NCBI GenBank assembly: GCA_022703405.1
Contig: JAKLDT010000012.1
Span: forward strand, 1 to 34,151
DNA length: 34,151 nucleotides
DNA from: Bacteroidota bacterium
Lineage (GTDB): Bacteria; Bacteroidota; Bacteroidia; Bacteroidales; VadinHA17
Reading direction: 5' to 3'
Shown: in pieces, positions 24,624-32,142 of the stretch
How the letters are laid out: each line of letters starts with the position of its first letter
Numbering within the stretch: the first letter of the stretch is position 1
Program-made: the position numbers and the translations under genes
Notes under the pieces: model-generated
Seen by the model: the letters and a program-made list of their open reading frames with translations, nothing else
Told to the model about the DNA's origin: nothing
The model's database searches: none

Positions 24624-24721
24624 ACTTCGGACTTCGGACTTCGGACTTCAGACTTCGGACTTCAGACTTCGGACTTCGGACTTCGGACTTCAGACTTCAG
24701 ACTTCGGACTTCAGACTTCGG
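24624..24721. repeat. Fourteen-copy heptamer ACTTCRG tandem array
   Basis: The array is exactly 14 units of 7 bp with no length variation. Each unit is ACTTCGG or ACTTCAG; the G/A position reads GGGAGAGGGAAGAG across the units. It lies between the permease stop and the start of oxidoreductase E. An open frame that crosses it is not a gene. The repeat could change length by slippage and affect transcript stability or readthrough. Confidence 0.85.
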
Positions 24722-24770
24722 ACTATAATATTATAAACAAGTTAAATAACTAACAAAAACTCTTAACGCA

Positions 24771-26153
24771 ATGACAAAACGTAGAGATTTCATCAAGACA
24801 AGTGTTCTTGGTACTGCCGGGATAGCTATCGGCGGAATGGGATTCAGCGCAAGGTCTTATTCTGCGATCCCCGGTGCAAATGACAGGATCAATATGGCTG
24901 TTATAGGGCTCAGGGGCAGGGGTGGAGACCATATCAATTCATGGATGGCTCTTGCAAAAAGCAGGAATATAAACCTGAAAACAATCTGCGATGTAGATGA
25001 ACAGTTCTTTGCTGACAAGGTAAAGGCAATACAGGATAAGGGTGGTGCAAAGCCACTGACAGAATGGGATATGCAGAAAGTCTTTGCTGACAAGGAGATA
25101 CATGCCGTTTCAGTTGCCACTCCCAATCACTGGCATGCGCTTGCAACAATATGGGCCTGTCAGGCAGGTAAACATGTCTTTGTTGAAAAGCCTGCTTCCC
25201 ATAACCTCTTTGAGGGAAGAAAAATGGTAGAAGCTGCCAGAAAATATAATGTAAGAGTACAGACTGGCACTCAGAACCGGTCAATAGCAAATGTGATTGC
25301 TGCAATGAAATTTCTCCACGAAGGAGGAATAGGTGAGGTGTTCATGGCTAAAGGGAACTGCTATAAACCACGCGATTCTTTCGGAATTGCAAAAGACAGC
25401 ACTCCTCCATCAACCCTTCATTATGATCAGTGGCTGGGGCCGGCTCCATACAGGCCTTACAATGAAAAAAGACTGCATTATAACTGGCACTGGTTCTGGG
25501 ATACAGGCAATGGCGATACAGGTAACCAGGGACCTCATCAGTTTGATATAGCAAGATGGGGACTGAATAAAAATGAACATCCTGTTTCAGTTTATTCTAC
25601 AGGTGGTATTTTTGGTATCGATCCTGAAGAATGTGCCCAGGAAACTCCCAATACCCAGACTTCCCTGTTCAAATATGCTGACGGAAAGATGCTGGAGTTT
25701 GAAACAAGAGGAAGATATACAAACGGAGAATCAAGTCTTGATATAAGAATAGGTAATACCTTTTATGGCACTGAAGGATACATGGAACTCAATGAAGGAA
25801 CATGGAAGGCTTTCAGGAAGAGAGAGAAGGAGCCATTTGCCGGTTCAGCCCTTTCCGCTGCAAAACCAGCTGAGGACAATAAGGCGGGCGTCTATCTTGC
25901 AGCTCCGGGCGGCACAGAGCACTATGCAAATTTCATTGACGCAATACGGTCAGGCAATAACGACGATCTGCATGCCGACATTCTGGAAGGACATCTCTCA
26001 TCATCACTTCCCATCCTGGCAAATATTTCTTACAGGCTTGGAAGAGAGCTGAAATTCATGGGCGAATATGAGAAATTTGCAAATGATCCTGAAGCCGACC
26101 TGATGCTCACCAGGAATTACAGGAAGCCCTATGTGATTGGTAATGAAATATAA
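24771..26153 (+). CDS. Tat-signal Gfo/Idh/MocA oxidoreductase E
   Basis: This 460-residue protein has a twin-arginine signal (TKRRDFIKTSVLG at 2-14, hydrophobic to about 24). The Rossmann loop reads VIGLRGRG (44-51), again lacking the second glycine at the usual place. TPNHWHA (117-123) and VEKPASHN (138-145, lysine K140) follow. LHYNWHWFWDTGNGDTGNQGPHQFDIARWG carries the active-site histidine and aspartate. It is closest within the window to oxidoreductase D, so the two may be a duplication now separated by the permease and the heptamer array. A likely exported sugar dehydrogenase; the substrate is not evident. Confidence 0.9.
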   Translation: MTKRRDFIKTSVLGTAGIAIGGMGFSARSYSAIPGANDRINMAVIGLRGRGGDHINSWMALAKSRNINLKTICDVDEQFFADKVKAIQDKGGAKPLTEWDMQKVFADKEIHAVSVATPNHWHALATIWACQAGKHVFVEKPASHNLFEGRKMVEAARKYNVRVQTGTQNRSIANVIAAMKFLHEGGIGEVFMAKGNCYKPRDSFGIAKDSTPPSTLHYDQWLGPAPYRPYNEKRLHYNWHWFWDTGNGDTGNQGPHQFDIARWGLNKNEHPVSVYSTGGIFGIDPEECAQETPNTQTSLFKYADGKMLEFETRGRYTNGESSLDIRIGNTFYGTEGYMELNEGTWKAFRKREKEPFAGSALSAAKPAEDNKAGVYLAAPGGTEHYANFIDAIRSGNNDDLHADILEGHLSSSLPILANISYRLGRELKFMGEYEKFANDPEADLMLTRNYRKPYVIGNEI

Positions 26154-26248
26154 TAACTTCAATTTAAATGGACTGTTGGAAAAGCAACTCTTAACCAAGA
26201 AGTGCAACAGGTAATAAGGTAGCGCAGAGTTATGAGTCAGAATATTAA

Positions 26249-26294
26249 ACCTTTGTGTTCTTTGTGATATTCCTCTGTGTCCTTTGTGGTTAAA
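26249..26294. repeat. CACAAAG-type repeat, short copy
   Basis: CTTTGTG-type blocks recur three to four times here and end in CTTTGTGGTT (26282-26291), the same end found at 19247-19256. The matching left arm AACCACAAAG is absent, so this is a partial or single-ended copy. It lies in the 200-bp gap between oxidoreductase E and the esterase; I see no gene in that gap. Confidence 0.6.
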
Positions 26295-26353
26295 TAAGAT
26301 ATGCTATCTCCATATTCCTGCTTTTTTAAAATTTATATCTTAAATATTTAAAT

Positions 26354-27772
26354 ATGAAAAGATCTGTTAATTTATTAACAATGCTTTTTTTCCTGGTCCT
26401 CAGTACAATTTCACTGAATGCCCAGGTTAAACTCCCTGCAATATTTTCTGACAATATGGTGCTTCAACAGAAGACAAATGTTGCCTTTTTCGGAATAGCA
26501 GGAAAGAATGCAACAGTTAAAGTAAGCACTTCCTGGAATAAGAAAAGCTATACAGCCAAAGCAGGAAGTGATGGAAAATGGAAGGTTAAAGTATCGACTC
26601 CTTCAGCAGGAGGTCCTTATGAAGTAACTGTAAGTGAGAGCAATACAATCAAATTTAAGAATGTACTTATCGGTGAAGTATGGGTCTGCTCGGGTCAGTC
26701 GAACATGGAGATGCCTGTTAAAGGTTATATGAATCAGCCGGTACTCGGTTCGAATGAGGCTATTGCAATCTCTGAAAATCCTTCTGTCAGGCTGTTCTCT
26801 GTAACAAAAGCCACAAATCTTCAGCCTCAGGATAATTTTGAAGGAAGCTGGCAGCTTTGTGAGCCTGAAACTGTAAGCAATTTCAGCGCTACTGCATATT
26901 TCTTCGGACTTATGCTCAATAAGGCCCTTGATGTGCCGGTCGGCCTTATTAATACAAGCTGGGGAGGTACCAGGATTGAACCCTGGATGAGTGAAGCAGG
27001 TATAAAGAATTTTGATTTTCTGACTCTTCCTGATAAAAACCTTACTGGTACACTTTCTCCTCAACTGCCAACTGTCCTGTTCAATGGAATGGTAAATCCG
27101 ATGGTTGGCTACGGCATAAGGGGCGCAATATGGTACCAGGGCGAATCGAACAGGAATGAACCGGAAAAATATGTTAAGCTTCTTCCGGGGCTTGTTGAAA
27201 ACTGGCGTTCATTATGGGGCGTCGGGGAATTCCCGTTTTACTATGTTCAGGTTGCACCATATAATTATGGTAATACCGGACTGAATTCTGCATATATCAG
27301 GGAAGCGATGCTTAAGGCTTCAACTTCAATCAGTAATATAGGAATGGCCTGCATCATGGACCTGGGTGAGGAGTTTTGTATTCATCCTGCTGATAAGAAA
27401 GCAGGAGGCGACAGGCTTGCATACCAGGCGCTTGCAAAGACCTATGGCAAAAAAGGTTTCGCCGCCGATGGTCCTGTGCTGAAAGAAATGAAAATCGAAG
27501 GCCAGCTGGTAAAGCTTACATTTGATAACGCAGTGAACGGACTTACATCTTTTGGTAAAGAGCTCAGCTGCTTTGAAGTTGCAGGTGAAAACAAAGTGTT
27601 CTACCCTGCTGAAGCTTTCATTGCCGGTCAGGGTGTTACAGTTGTTTCAAAATTTGTAAATACTCCTGTTGCTGTGCGTTACGCATTCAAGGACTTTATC
27701 GTCGGAGATCTTTTCAATACTGAAGGAATACCTGCATCCTCTTTCAGAACAGATGACTGGCCGGTAAAATAA
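26354..27772 (+). CDS. Exported SGNH sialate-O-acetylesterase-type protein
   Basis: This 472-residue protein has a signal peptide (5-23, cleavage near LNAQ). It matches the sialate O-acetylesterase family: LPAIFSDNMVLQQ opens the N-terminal beta domain, EVWVCSGQSNMEMP (108-121) holds the nucleophile S116, INTSWGGTRIEPWM is block two, GAIWYQGESN is block three, and FCIHPADKKAGGDRLA holds the catalytic histidine H344. Family members remove acetyl groups from sialic acids; related Bacteroidota proteins deacetylate xylan and other polysaccharides. No sialidase or sialate lyase gene is in the window, so sialic acid is only one option. It could de-acetylate the glycan before the GH95 enzyme acts. 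Confidence 0.9.
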   Translation: MKRSVNLLTMLFFLVLSTISLNAQVKLPAIFSDNMVLQQKTNVAFFGIAGKNATVKVSTSWNKKSYTAKAGSDGKWKVKVSTPSAGGPYEVTVSESNTIKFKNVLIGEVWVCSGQSNMEMPVKGYMNQPVLGSNEAIAISENPSVRLFSVTKATNLQPQDNFEGSWQLCEPETVSNFSATAYFFGLMLNKALDVPVGLINTSWGGTRIEPWMSEAGIKNFDFLTLPDKNLTGTLSPQLPTVLFNGMVNPMVGYGIRGAIWYQGESNRNEPEKYVKLLPGLVENWRSLWGVGEFPFYYVQVAPYNYGNTGLNSAYIREAMLKASTSISNIGMACIMDLGEEFCIHPADKKAGGDRLAYQALAKTYGKKGFAADGPVLKEMKIEGQLVKLTFDNAVNGLTSFGKELSCFEVAGENKVFYPAEAFIAGQGVTVVSKFVNTPVAVRYAFKDFIVGDLFNTEGIPASSFRTDDWPVK

Positions 27773-27795
27773 CTAATAATAAGGTATAGAACCCG

Positions 27796-27815
27796 TTTCC
27801 CCCCGTGGGGGGAAA
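27796..27815. terminator. G/C-run hairpin after the esterase gene
   Basis: TTTCCCCCC (27796-27804) pairs perfectly with GGGGGGAAA (27807-27815) around a 2-base loop, followed by AGGGGGGTTATT. It is 24 bp past the esterase stop. It resembles the G/C-rich hairpins at 9245-9331 and 11931-12043 and may terminate transcription, or be a degenerate copy of that repeat family. Confidence 0.5.
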
Positions 27816-27916
27816 TTGAAAGGGGGGTTATTGTAAATTGTGAAATATATTTTCTGAAGAAATAGGGATCTGCTGTAATACAGATAATTAAGTTTCGAAA
27901 TTTAAATATCCTTGTC

Positions 27917-29275
27917 ATGAGCAAAAACACTTCAAAACCGATCAGCAGGAGGGGGTTCATTGGAACATCTTCTGCAGCGCTCGCCGGATTGACAATAATT
28001 CCGGCAAGGGCAGTTTCCGGACTTGGTCATATAGCACCAAGCGACAAGCTTAACATTGCTGGAGTTGGTATTGCGGGGATGGGTCGTGTTAACCTTGAAA
28101 ATGTAGAGAAGACGGAAAATATCGTCGCACTCTGTGATGTTGACTGGCGTGAGCCGGCACAGAAGATCTTTAAAAGGTATCCTAAAGCAAAGCAGTACAA
28201 AGATTACAGGAAAATGCTTGACAACCAGAAGGATATTGATGCTGTTATTATCGCCACTCCTGATCATACCCATGCTGTCATCAGTATGGAGGCTATGAGG
28301 AGAGGCAAACATGTCTATACCCAGAAACCTTTAACCCAGACTGTTCAGGAAGCAAGAACACTGGCTAAGGCAGCAAAGCAATACAAGGTTGCCACCCAGA
28401 TGGGTAATCAGGGTCAGGCATCAGATGGGCCAAGACGATTGCGTGAAATGATATGGGACGGAGTGATAGGACCAATTCGTGAGGTTCATGTGTGGACCGA
28501 TCGTCCGAATAATGGATTGTTAAAGATATACTGGCCTCAGGGAGTAAGACGCCCTTCAGATACTCCGCCGGTTCCTCCTGAACTGGACTGGGATCTTTTC
28601 CTGGGACCTGCACCCGAACGTCCCTTCAATCCTGCATATCACCCCTTTGTATGGAGGGGCTGGGGGGATTATGGCACAGGAGCTCTCGGTGACATCGGCT
28701 GTCATTCACTCGATCCGATTTTCAGAGCGCTTAAGCTGAAGTATCCAACAACAGTTCAGGCTGTTTCAACTCTCGTTAATGCTGATACCTATCCTTCAGG
28801 TTCAATTGTTAAATATGAATTTCCTGAAAGAGCTGACATGCCACCGGTTACCCTCACATGGTACGACGGAGGTCTTCGTCCGATGCTCATGAAGGAACTC
28901 GATGAAGGAATGAAGCTCGGTACAGGAGGGACACTCTATGTGGGAGATAAGGGATATATTCTTGATGATAAGATACTGCCTAAGTCACTCAGAGATTCTT
29001 ATACTCCTCCAAAACCATCAATTCCTTCATCACCGGGACATGAGCAGGAGTGGATCAATGCATGCAAGGGAGGTCCTGCAGGCGGATCTGATTTTGAATG
29101 GGCAGGACCGCTTACTGAGACAGTTCTGCTTGGCAATGTATGCCTCAGACCTGAACTTAAAGAGAAACTGAGCGGAATGGTTCTGAAGTTTGATCCTGCT
29201 AAACCAGGCTTCACAAACCTTCCGGAAGCAGATCAGTATCTGCACCATGAGTACCGTAAAGGATGGAGTCTGTGA
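27917..29275 (+). CDS. Tat-signal Gfo/Idh/MocA oxidoreductase F
   Basis: This 452-residue protein has a twin-arginine signal (PISRRGFIGTSSAA at 8-21, hydrophobic to about 31). The Rossmann region is AGVGIAGMGR (48-57), which can be read as GxGxxG from G49 or as a shifted form. TPDHTHA (114-120) replaces PDHWHA, and YTQKPLTQ (134-141) replaces EKP, with K137 as the probable catalytic lysine. GALGDIGCHSLDPIFRAL supplies the C-terminal histidine and aspartate. The GDIGCH/TQKP subgroup differs from the other five oxidoreductases here. A GH109-like glycosidase (NAD-dependent member of the same fold) is an alternative I cannot exclude. Its start is 144 bp after the esterase. Confidence 0.9.
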   Translation: MSKNTSKPISRRGFIGTSSAALAGLTIIPARAVSGLGHIAPSDKLNIAGVGIAGMGRVNLENVEKTENIVALCDVDWREPAQKIFKRYPKAKQYKDYRKMLDNQKDIDAVIIATPDHTHAVISMEAMRRGKHVYTQKPLTQTVQEARTLAKAAKQYKVATQMGNQGQASDGPRRLREMIWDGVIGPIREVHVWTDRPNNGLLKIYWPQGVRRPSDTPPVPPELDWDLFLGPAPERPFNPAYHPFVWRGWGDYGTGALGDIGCHSLDPIFRALKLKYPTTVQAVSTLVNADTYPSGSIVKYEFPERADMPPVTLTWYDGGLRPMLMKELDEGMKLGTGGTLYVGDKGYILDDKILPKSLRDSYTPPKPSIPSSPGHEQEWINACKGGPAGGSDFEWAGPLTETVLLGNVCLRPELKEKLSGMVLKFDPAKPGFTNLPEADQYLHHEYRKGWSL

Positions 29276-29355
29276 TGACAGAAAGATAGTTGTATTATAT
29301 CAATAATGTGGCACGGAAATTGAACAAATTCAGATATCACAGTTTGATTTCTTTA

Positions 29356-30717
29356 ATGCGCAGGAACACTGTTATAATTTCTCTTATAATACTGGCAGGC
29401 TTCTTTCAGCCTGCCAGTTCCCAGAAATTCAATGCCGGATTCTACAGCGGTATTAACTTTTCAGATATACAGGGACAGAACCTTGACGGGAAATGGAGAT
29501 CAATACCTGGCCCTGTCACAGCCTTCAGATTTGGCTATGATTTTAATGAGAAGCTGGGTTTGCAGACAGGTATCGACTTGCTGTCAGTATTTTATGAACA
29601 TCTTTCTTATAGCCGTTATAGCGGGACTGAATTCTATCTGTCATCCTTAATAGCACCTTATTATGATCCCTTGGCTAAAACAGATTTCTCTTTTCTGAGG
29701 TTCCCTCTGTTTCTCAGATATTCTGTACCAGGAATAATAAAACTGGATATTAAGACGGGCTTGTTATATTCACGCGTAAAGGATTATTCACTTAACCTGC
29801 CGTCTTACTACAGTCAGCCAAAACCAGCGATGCATGACATCGCTTACTGCTTTTCAGCTGGCCTGTCATATCAGCTGACCGGAGGATTTACAGCATCTTT
29901 GAGTTACGGCTATATGGCCGGAACAGAGAAAATTCTTCCTGAAATGAAATACAGACATGGTTCATCTGAATTTGTTTTTGGAATTTCTTATGATATTTTC
30001 AATAAGGACAGAAATAAAAATGTTGAAAATAAGCCAGATACAACAGACAGCAGATTGTCTTACACTCTTATCGGGGGAATGAATGTTTCAGGTAACCTGA
30101 GCAGTAAATTCAGGGATAAATACTCCCTGAATACCGGAACAACAGCTGGATTTTTAGTGAATTATTCTCTTTCCCGAAATACTTCCATACTGACAGGAGT
30201 TCTTTTTGAAAGCAAAGGCTATTCATTGTCTGATTCAAGTACTTCTTTTTTCAGGTATGTGCAGTCAGGTGATCTTAAATATAATGTTGATACAAAAACA
30301 GATATAGATTACTTTACCTTTCCTGTTCTGTTTGATTTCAGATTAGGCAGCAGGAAAATGATTTTCATACAAGCCGGGCCGTATGTAAGTTACAGAATGA
30401 ATGCGCATTGCTCCGGAGAGGCATTTTATACTGCTCGTTCACTGAATGATTACCGGGTCATTAAAAAAACTGTGAGTGATGATATTGAAGGACAGATAAA
30501 AAAGATGGATTGCGGATTCCAGCTTGGCGGAGGTGTTTCAGTTCCTTTAAAGAAAATAACTTCAGTTGATCTGAATATTTCCTGGCGATCAGGAATTATG
30601 GACCTAGTTGATGATTCGGTATTCAACAATAATTATGACAGGAAGAATTCAGGTACTGTTATAAAAAACGGAACACTTTCATTAAACATAGGTATTAAAA
30701 TCCCACAAAAAGGATAA
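29356..30717 (+). CDS. Outer-membrane protein with two tandem beta-barrel domains
   Basis: ATG at 29356 is chosen because it begins a clear signal peptide (MRRNTVIISLIILAGFF, cleavage near SSQ); an in-frame TTG 22 codons upstream adds a non-signal leader. The 453-residue product contains two similar domains. Domain 1 (about 20-215) starts FNAGFYSGINFSDIQG and domain 2 (about 232-453) starts YTLIGGMNVSGNLS; each continues into a GLQTGIDLLSVFYE / SILTGVLFESKGY block. This matches the eight-stranded porin-family (PorT/OmpW-like) barrel, duplicated. It may form two barrels or one larger barrel. It is 12 bp before the next lipoprotein gene, so the products may work together at the cell surface. 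Confidence 0.75.
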   Translation: MRRNTVIISLIILAGFFQPASSQKFNAGFYSGINFSDIQGQNLDGKWRSIPGPVTAFRFGYDFNEKLGLQTGIDLLSVFYEHLSYSRYSGTEFYLSSLIAPYYDPLAKTDFSFLRFPLFLRYSVPGIIKLDIKTGLLYSRVKDYSLNLPSYYSQPKPAMHDIAYCFSAGLSYQLTGGFTASLSYGYMAGTEKILPEMKYRHGSSEFVFGISYDIFNKDRNKNVENKPDTTDSRLSYTLIGGMNVSGNLSSKFRDKYSLNTGTTAGFLVNYSLSRNTSILTGVLFESKGYSLSDSSTSFFRYVQSGDLKYNVDTKTDIDYFTFPVLFDFRLGSRKMIFIQAGPYVSYRMNAHCSGEAFYTARSLNDYRVIKKTVSDDIEGQIKKMDCGFQLGGGVSVPLKKITSVDLNISWRSGIMDLVDDSVFNNNYDRKNSGTVIKNGTLSLNIGIKIPQKG

Positions 30718-30729
30718 GGCCTGGTGTCT

Positions 30730-32004
30730 ATGTCGCATAGGATTTTTAAAATATTAATCCCGGCAATTTTGCTTCTCTCCTGTGAAAGGTATCCTGATCC
30801 TGCTACTGATTATGTTAGATTGTACAATTTTTATTTTAATAATACTCAGGGAACAAAACATTTTGCAGGTGAGTATGTTGATGACAGCATTGTCTTTGTT
30901 TCTGTTAATGTGCTGAATCAGAATTCCAGGAGGCTTAATGTAAAATTTGATGTAGTTTCCGGCGATGGAACTGTTGACAAAGCAAATGTATGGTCAGACA
31001 AAACAGGGCAGGCTTCCATGCACTGGAAGCTGGGGAATGGAACCTCTAAACAGATATTAAGGGCCTCAGTATATGATAGTTCCGGAGTTTATCTGACAGC
31101 AAGCGAACTTACGGCTTATGGATTCAGGAAAGGGGAGTGGGATGCTTATACCGGAGATCCTGATGGAAATATTATGGATCTGTTTGCAAATTCATCTGCC
31201 GGACTGACACTTATGGCAAGTTCTTCCAGACTGTACAGGCAGGCAGACAGGTACTATGAATGGACAGAGCTCAACAATAGCTTGTTGCAGAGTGCCAGGA
31301 CCTTGCGTGCTGATTCAAACGGTATTATTTATATAAGTACCTGGGAAGGTGATATTATTAAAAGTTCTGATAATGGTTTAAGCTGGATAAAATGCACAAA
31401 ACCATTTCCCGACAGGCCCTATTATATTTTTAATTCTGTTTCAAATGATGGATATATCTGGGCTTATTATTTTGGATATCCGGTAAAAATATCGAAGGAT
31501 GGTGGAATATCCTGGTACGAAGCTGGTTCAGAGATAAGTGAATCAGGTATTCAGGATGTATTCAGGCTTAAAAACGGAGCACTTCTGTTTCATGGGTCGA
31601 ATGCCTCCAGCCTGTTTATATCTTATGATGATGGGTTAAGCTGGGAAAAAATCCCGGTACCAGGATATTCATTAAAACTATTTGTCAGCGAGAAAGATGA
31701 AATATTGATTTGTACCCAGGAAAATGGTATGACAATTTACCGGGCTGAAAAACCGGGGGATGAGTTTGTGAAGGTGCATAATGTCAGTCCTGAGTGGACA
31801 ACAGGTATGAACAATACATTTACAAAACGGAATGGCATTTATTATGTTCTGATCCCGGGTTACGGCATACTAAAGACATCTGATCTTATCCACTATGAAG
31901 ATTTCTGGAAGAATTCAAATCTCAGGGATCTGTTTATTGATCACAACGGAGTATTTATTGCAAAGGATACCGACTTTAAAACTGTTTATTACAGAGCTGA
32001 CTGA
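30730..32004 (+). CDS. Lipoprotein with Ig-like domain and Asp-box propeller repeats
   Basis: ATG at 30730 is preferred over a GTG two codons upstream. The 424-residue product has a lipoprotein signal ending LLLSC, with the lipidated cysteine at 18. Residues about 30-135 form an immunoglobulin-like domain of the Big-1/invasin kind (KFDVVSGDGTVDKANVWSDK with GQASMHWKLG). Residues about 150-420 form a propeller with three Asp-box motifs SxDxGxxW: SDNGLSW (213-219), SKDGGISW (255-262) and SYDDGLSW (298-305), spaced about 43 residues apart. No sialidase catalytic residues were recognised. A binding or assembly role at the surface, with the upstream barrel protein, is likely but inferred. Confidence 0.75.
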   Translation: MSHRIFKILIPAILLLSCERYPDPATDYVRLYNFYFNNTQGTKHFAGEYVDDSIVFVSVNVLNQNSRRLNVKFDVVSGDGTVDKANVWSDKTGQASMHWKLGNGTSKQILRASVYDSSGVYLTASELTAYGFRKGEWDAYTGDPDGNIMDLFANSSAGLTLMASSSRLYRQADRYYEWTELNNSLLQSARTLRADSNGIIYISTWEGDIIKSSDNGLSWIKCTKPFPDRPYYIFNSVSNDGYIWAYYFGYPVKISKDGGISWYEAGSEISESGIQDVFRLKNGALLFHGSNASSLFISYDDGLSWEKIPVPGYSLKLFVSEKDEILICTQENGMTIYRAEKPGDEFVKVHNVSPEWTTGMNNTFTKRNGIYYVLIPGYGILKTSDLIHYEDFWKNSNLRDLFIDHNGVFIAKDTDFKTVYYRAD

Positions 32005-32049
32005 TCCCTCACATTATGCTCACATGTTGTATTTTTGTGTATTGAAAAT

Positions 32050-32057
32050 CAGGGCTG
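32050..32057 (+). promoter_or_regulatory. Possible -7 box TATTTTTG before the ABC permease
   Basis: TATTTTTG fits the Bacteroidota -7 consensus TAnnTTTG and lies about 85 bp before the permease start. No TTTG-type -33 box is visible at the expected spacing, so support is weak. Confidence 0.3.
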
Positions 32058-32142
32058 TATAAATTATTGACAGTTTTTTTTGTATTGCCTGCATCAAAAG
32101 AGGTTCCTGAACGTCCTTATGATGCAACCAATACTTTTTATC

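Noticed and set aside
24459..24728. 89-residue plus-strand open frame ending in a TSDFGL-type repeat
   Set aside because: It overlaps the permease out of frame and its repeated peptide is only the translation of the heptamer array.
26603..27064. 153-residue minus-strand open frame
   Set aside because: It lies antisense inside the acetylesterase gene over its catalytic blocks and shows no family motif.
27932..28312. 126-residue minus-strand open frame
   Set aside because: It is antisense to oxidoreductase F, covering its signal and Rossmann region; no protein features are recognisable.
29290..29355. Upstream TTG start for the barrel protein
   Set aside because: It would place a polar leader before the signal peptide; the ATG at 29356 starts the signal directly.
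13343..32004. Sialic-acid catabolic locus
   Set aside because: Only an O-acetylesterase-type gene and Asp-box repeats point this way; no sialidase catalytic residues, sialate lyase, NanE or NanK was found.
32067..32072. TTGACA resembling a sigma-70 -35 box
   Set aside because: No TATAAT-like box is found at suitable spacing, and Bacteroidota use a different consensus.
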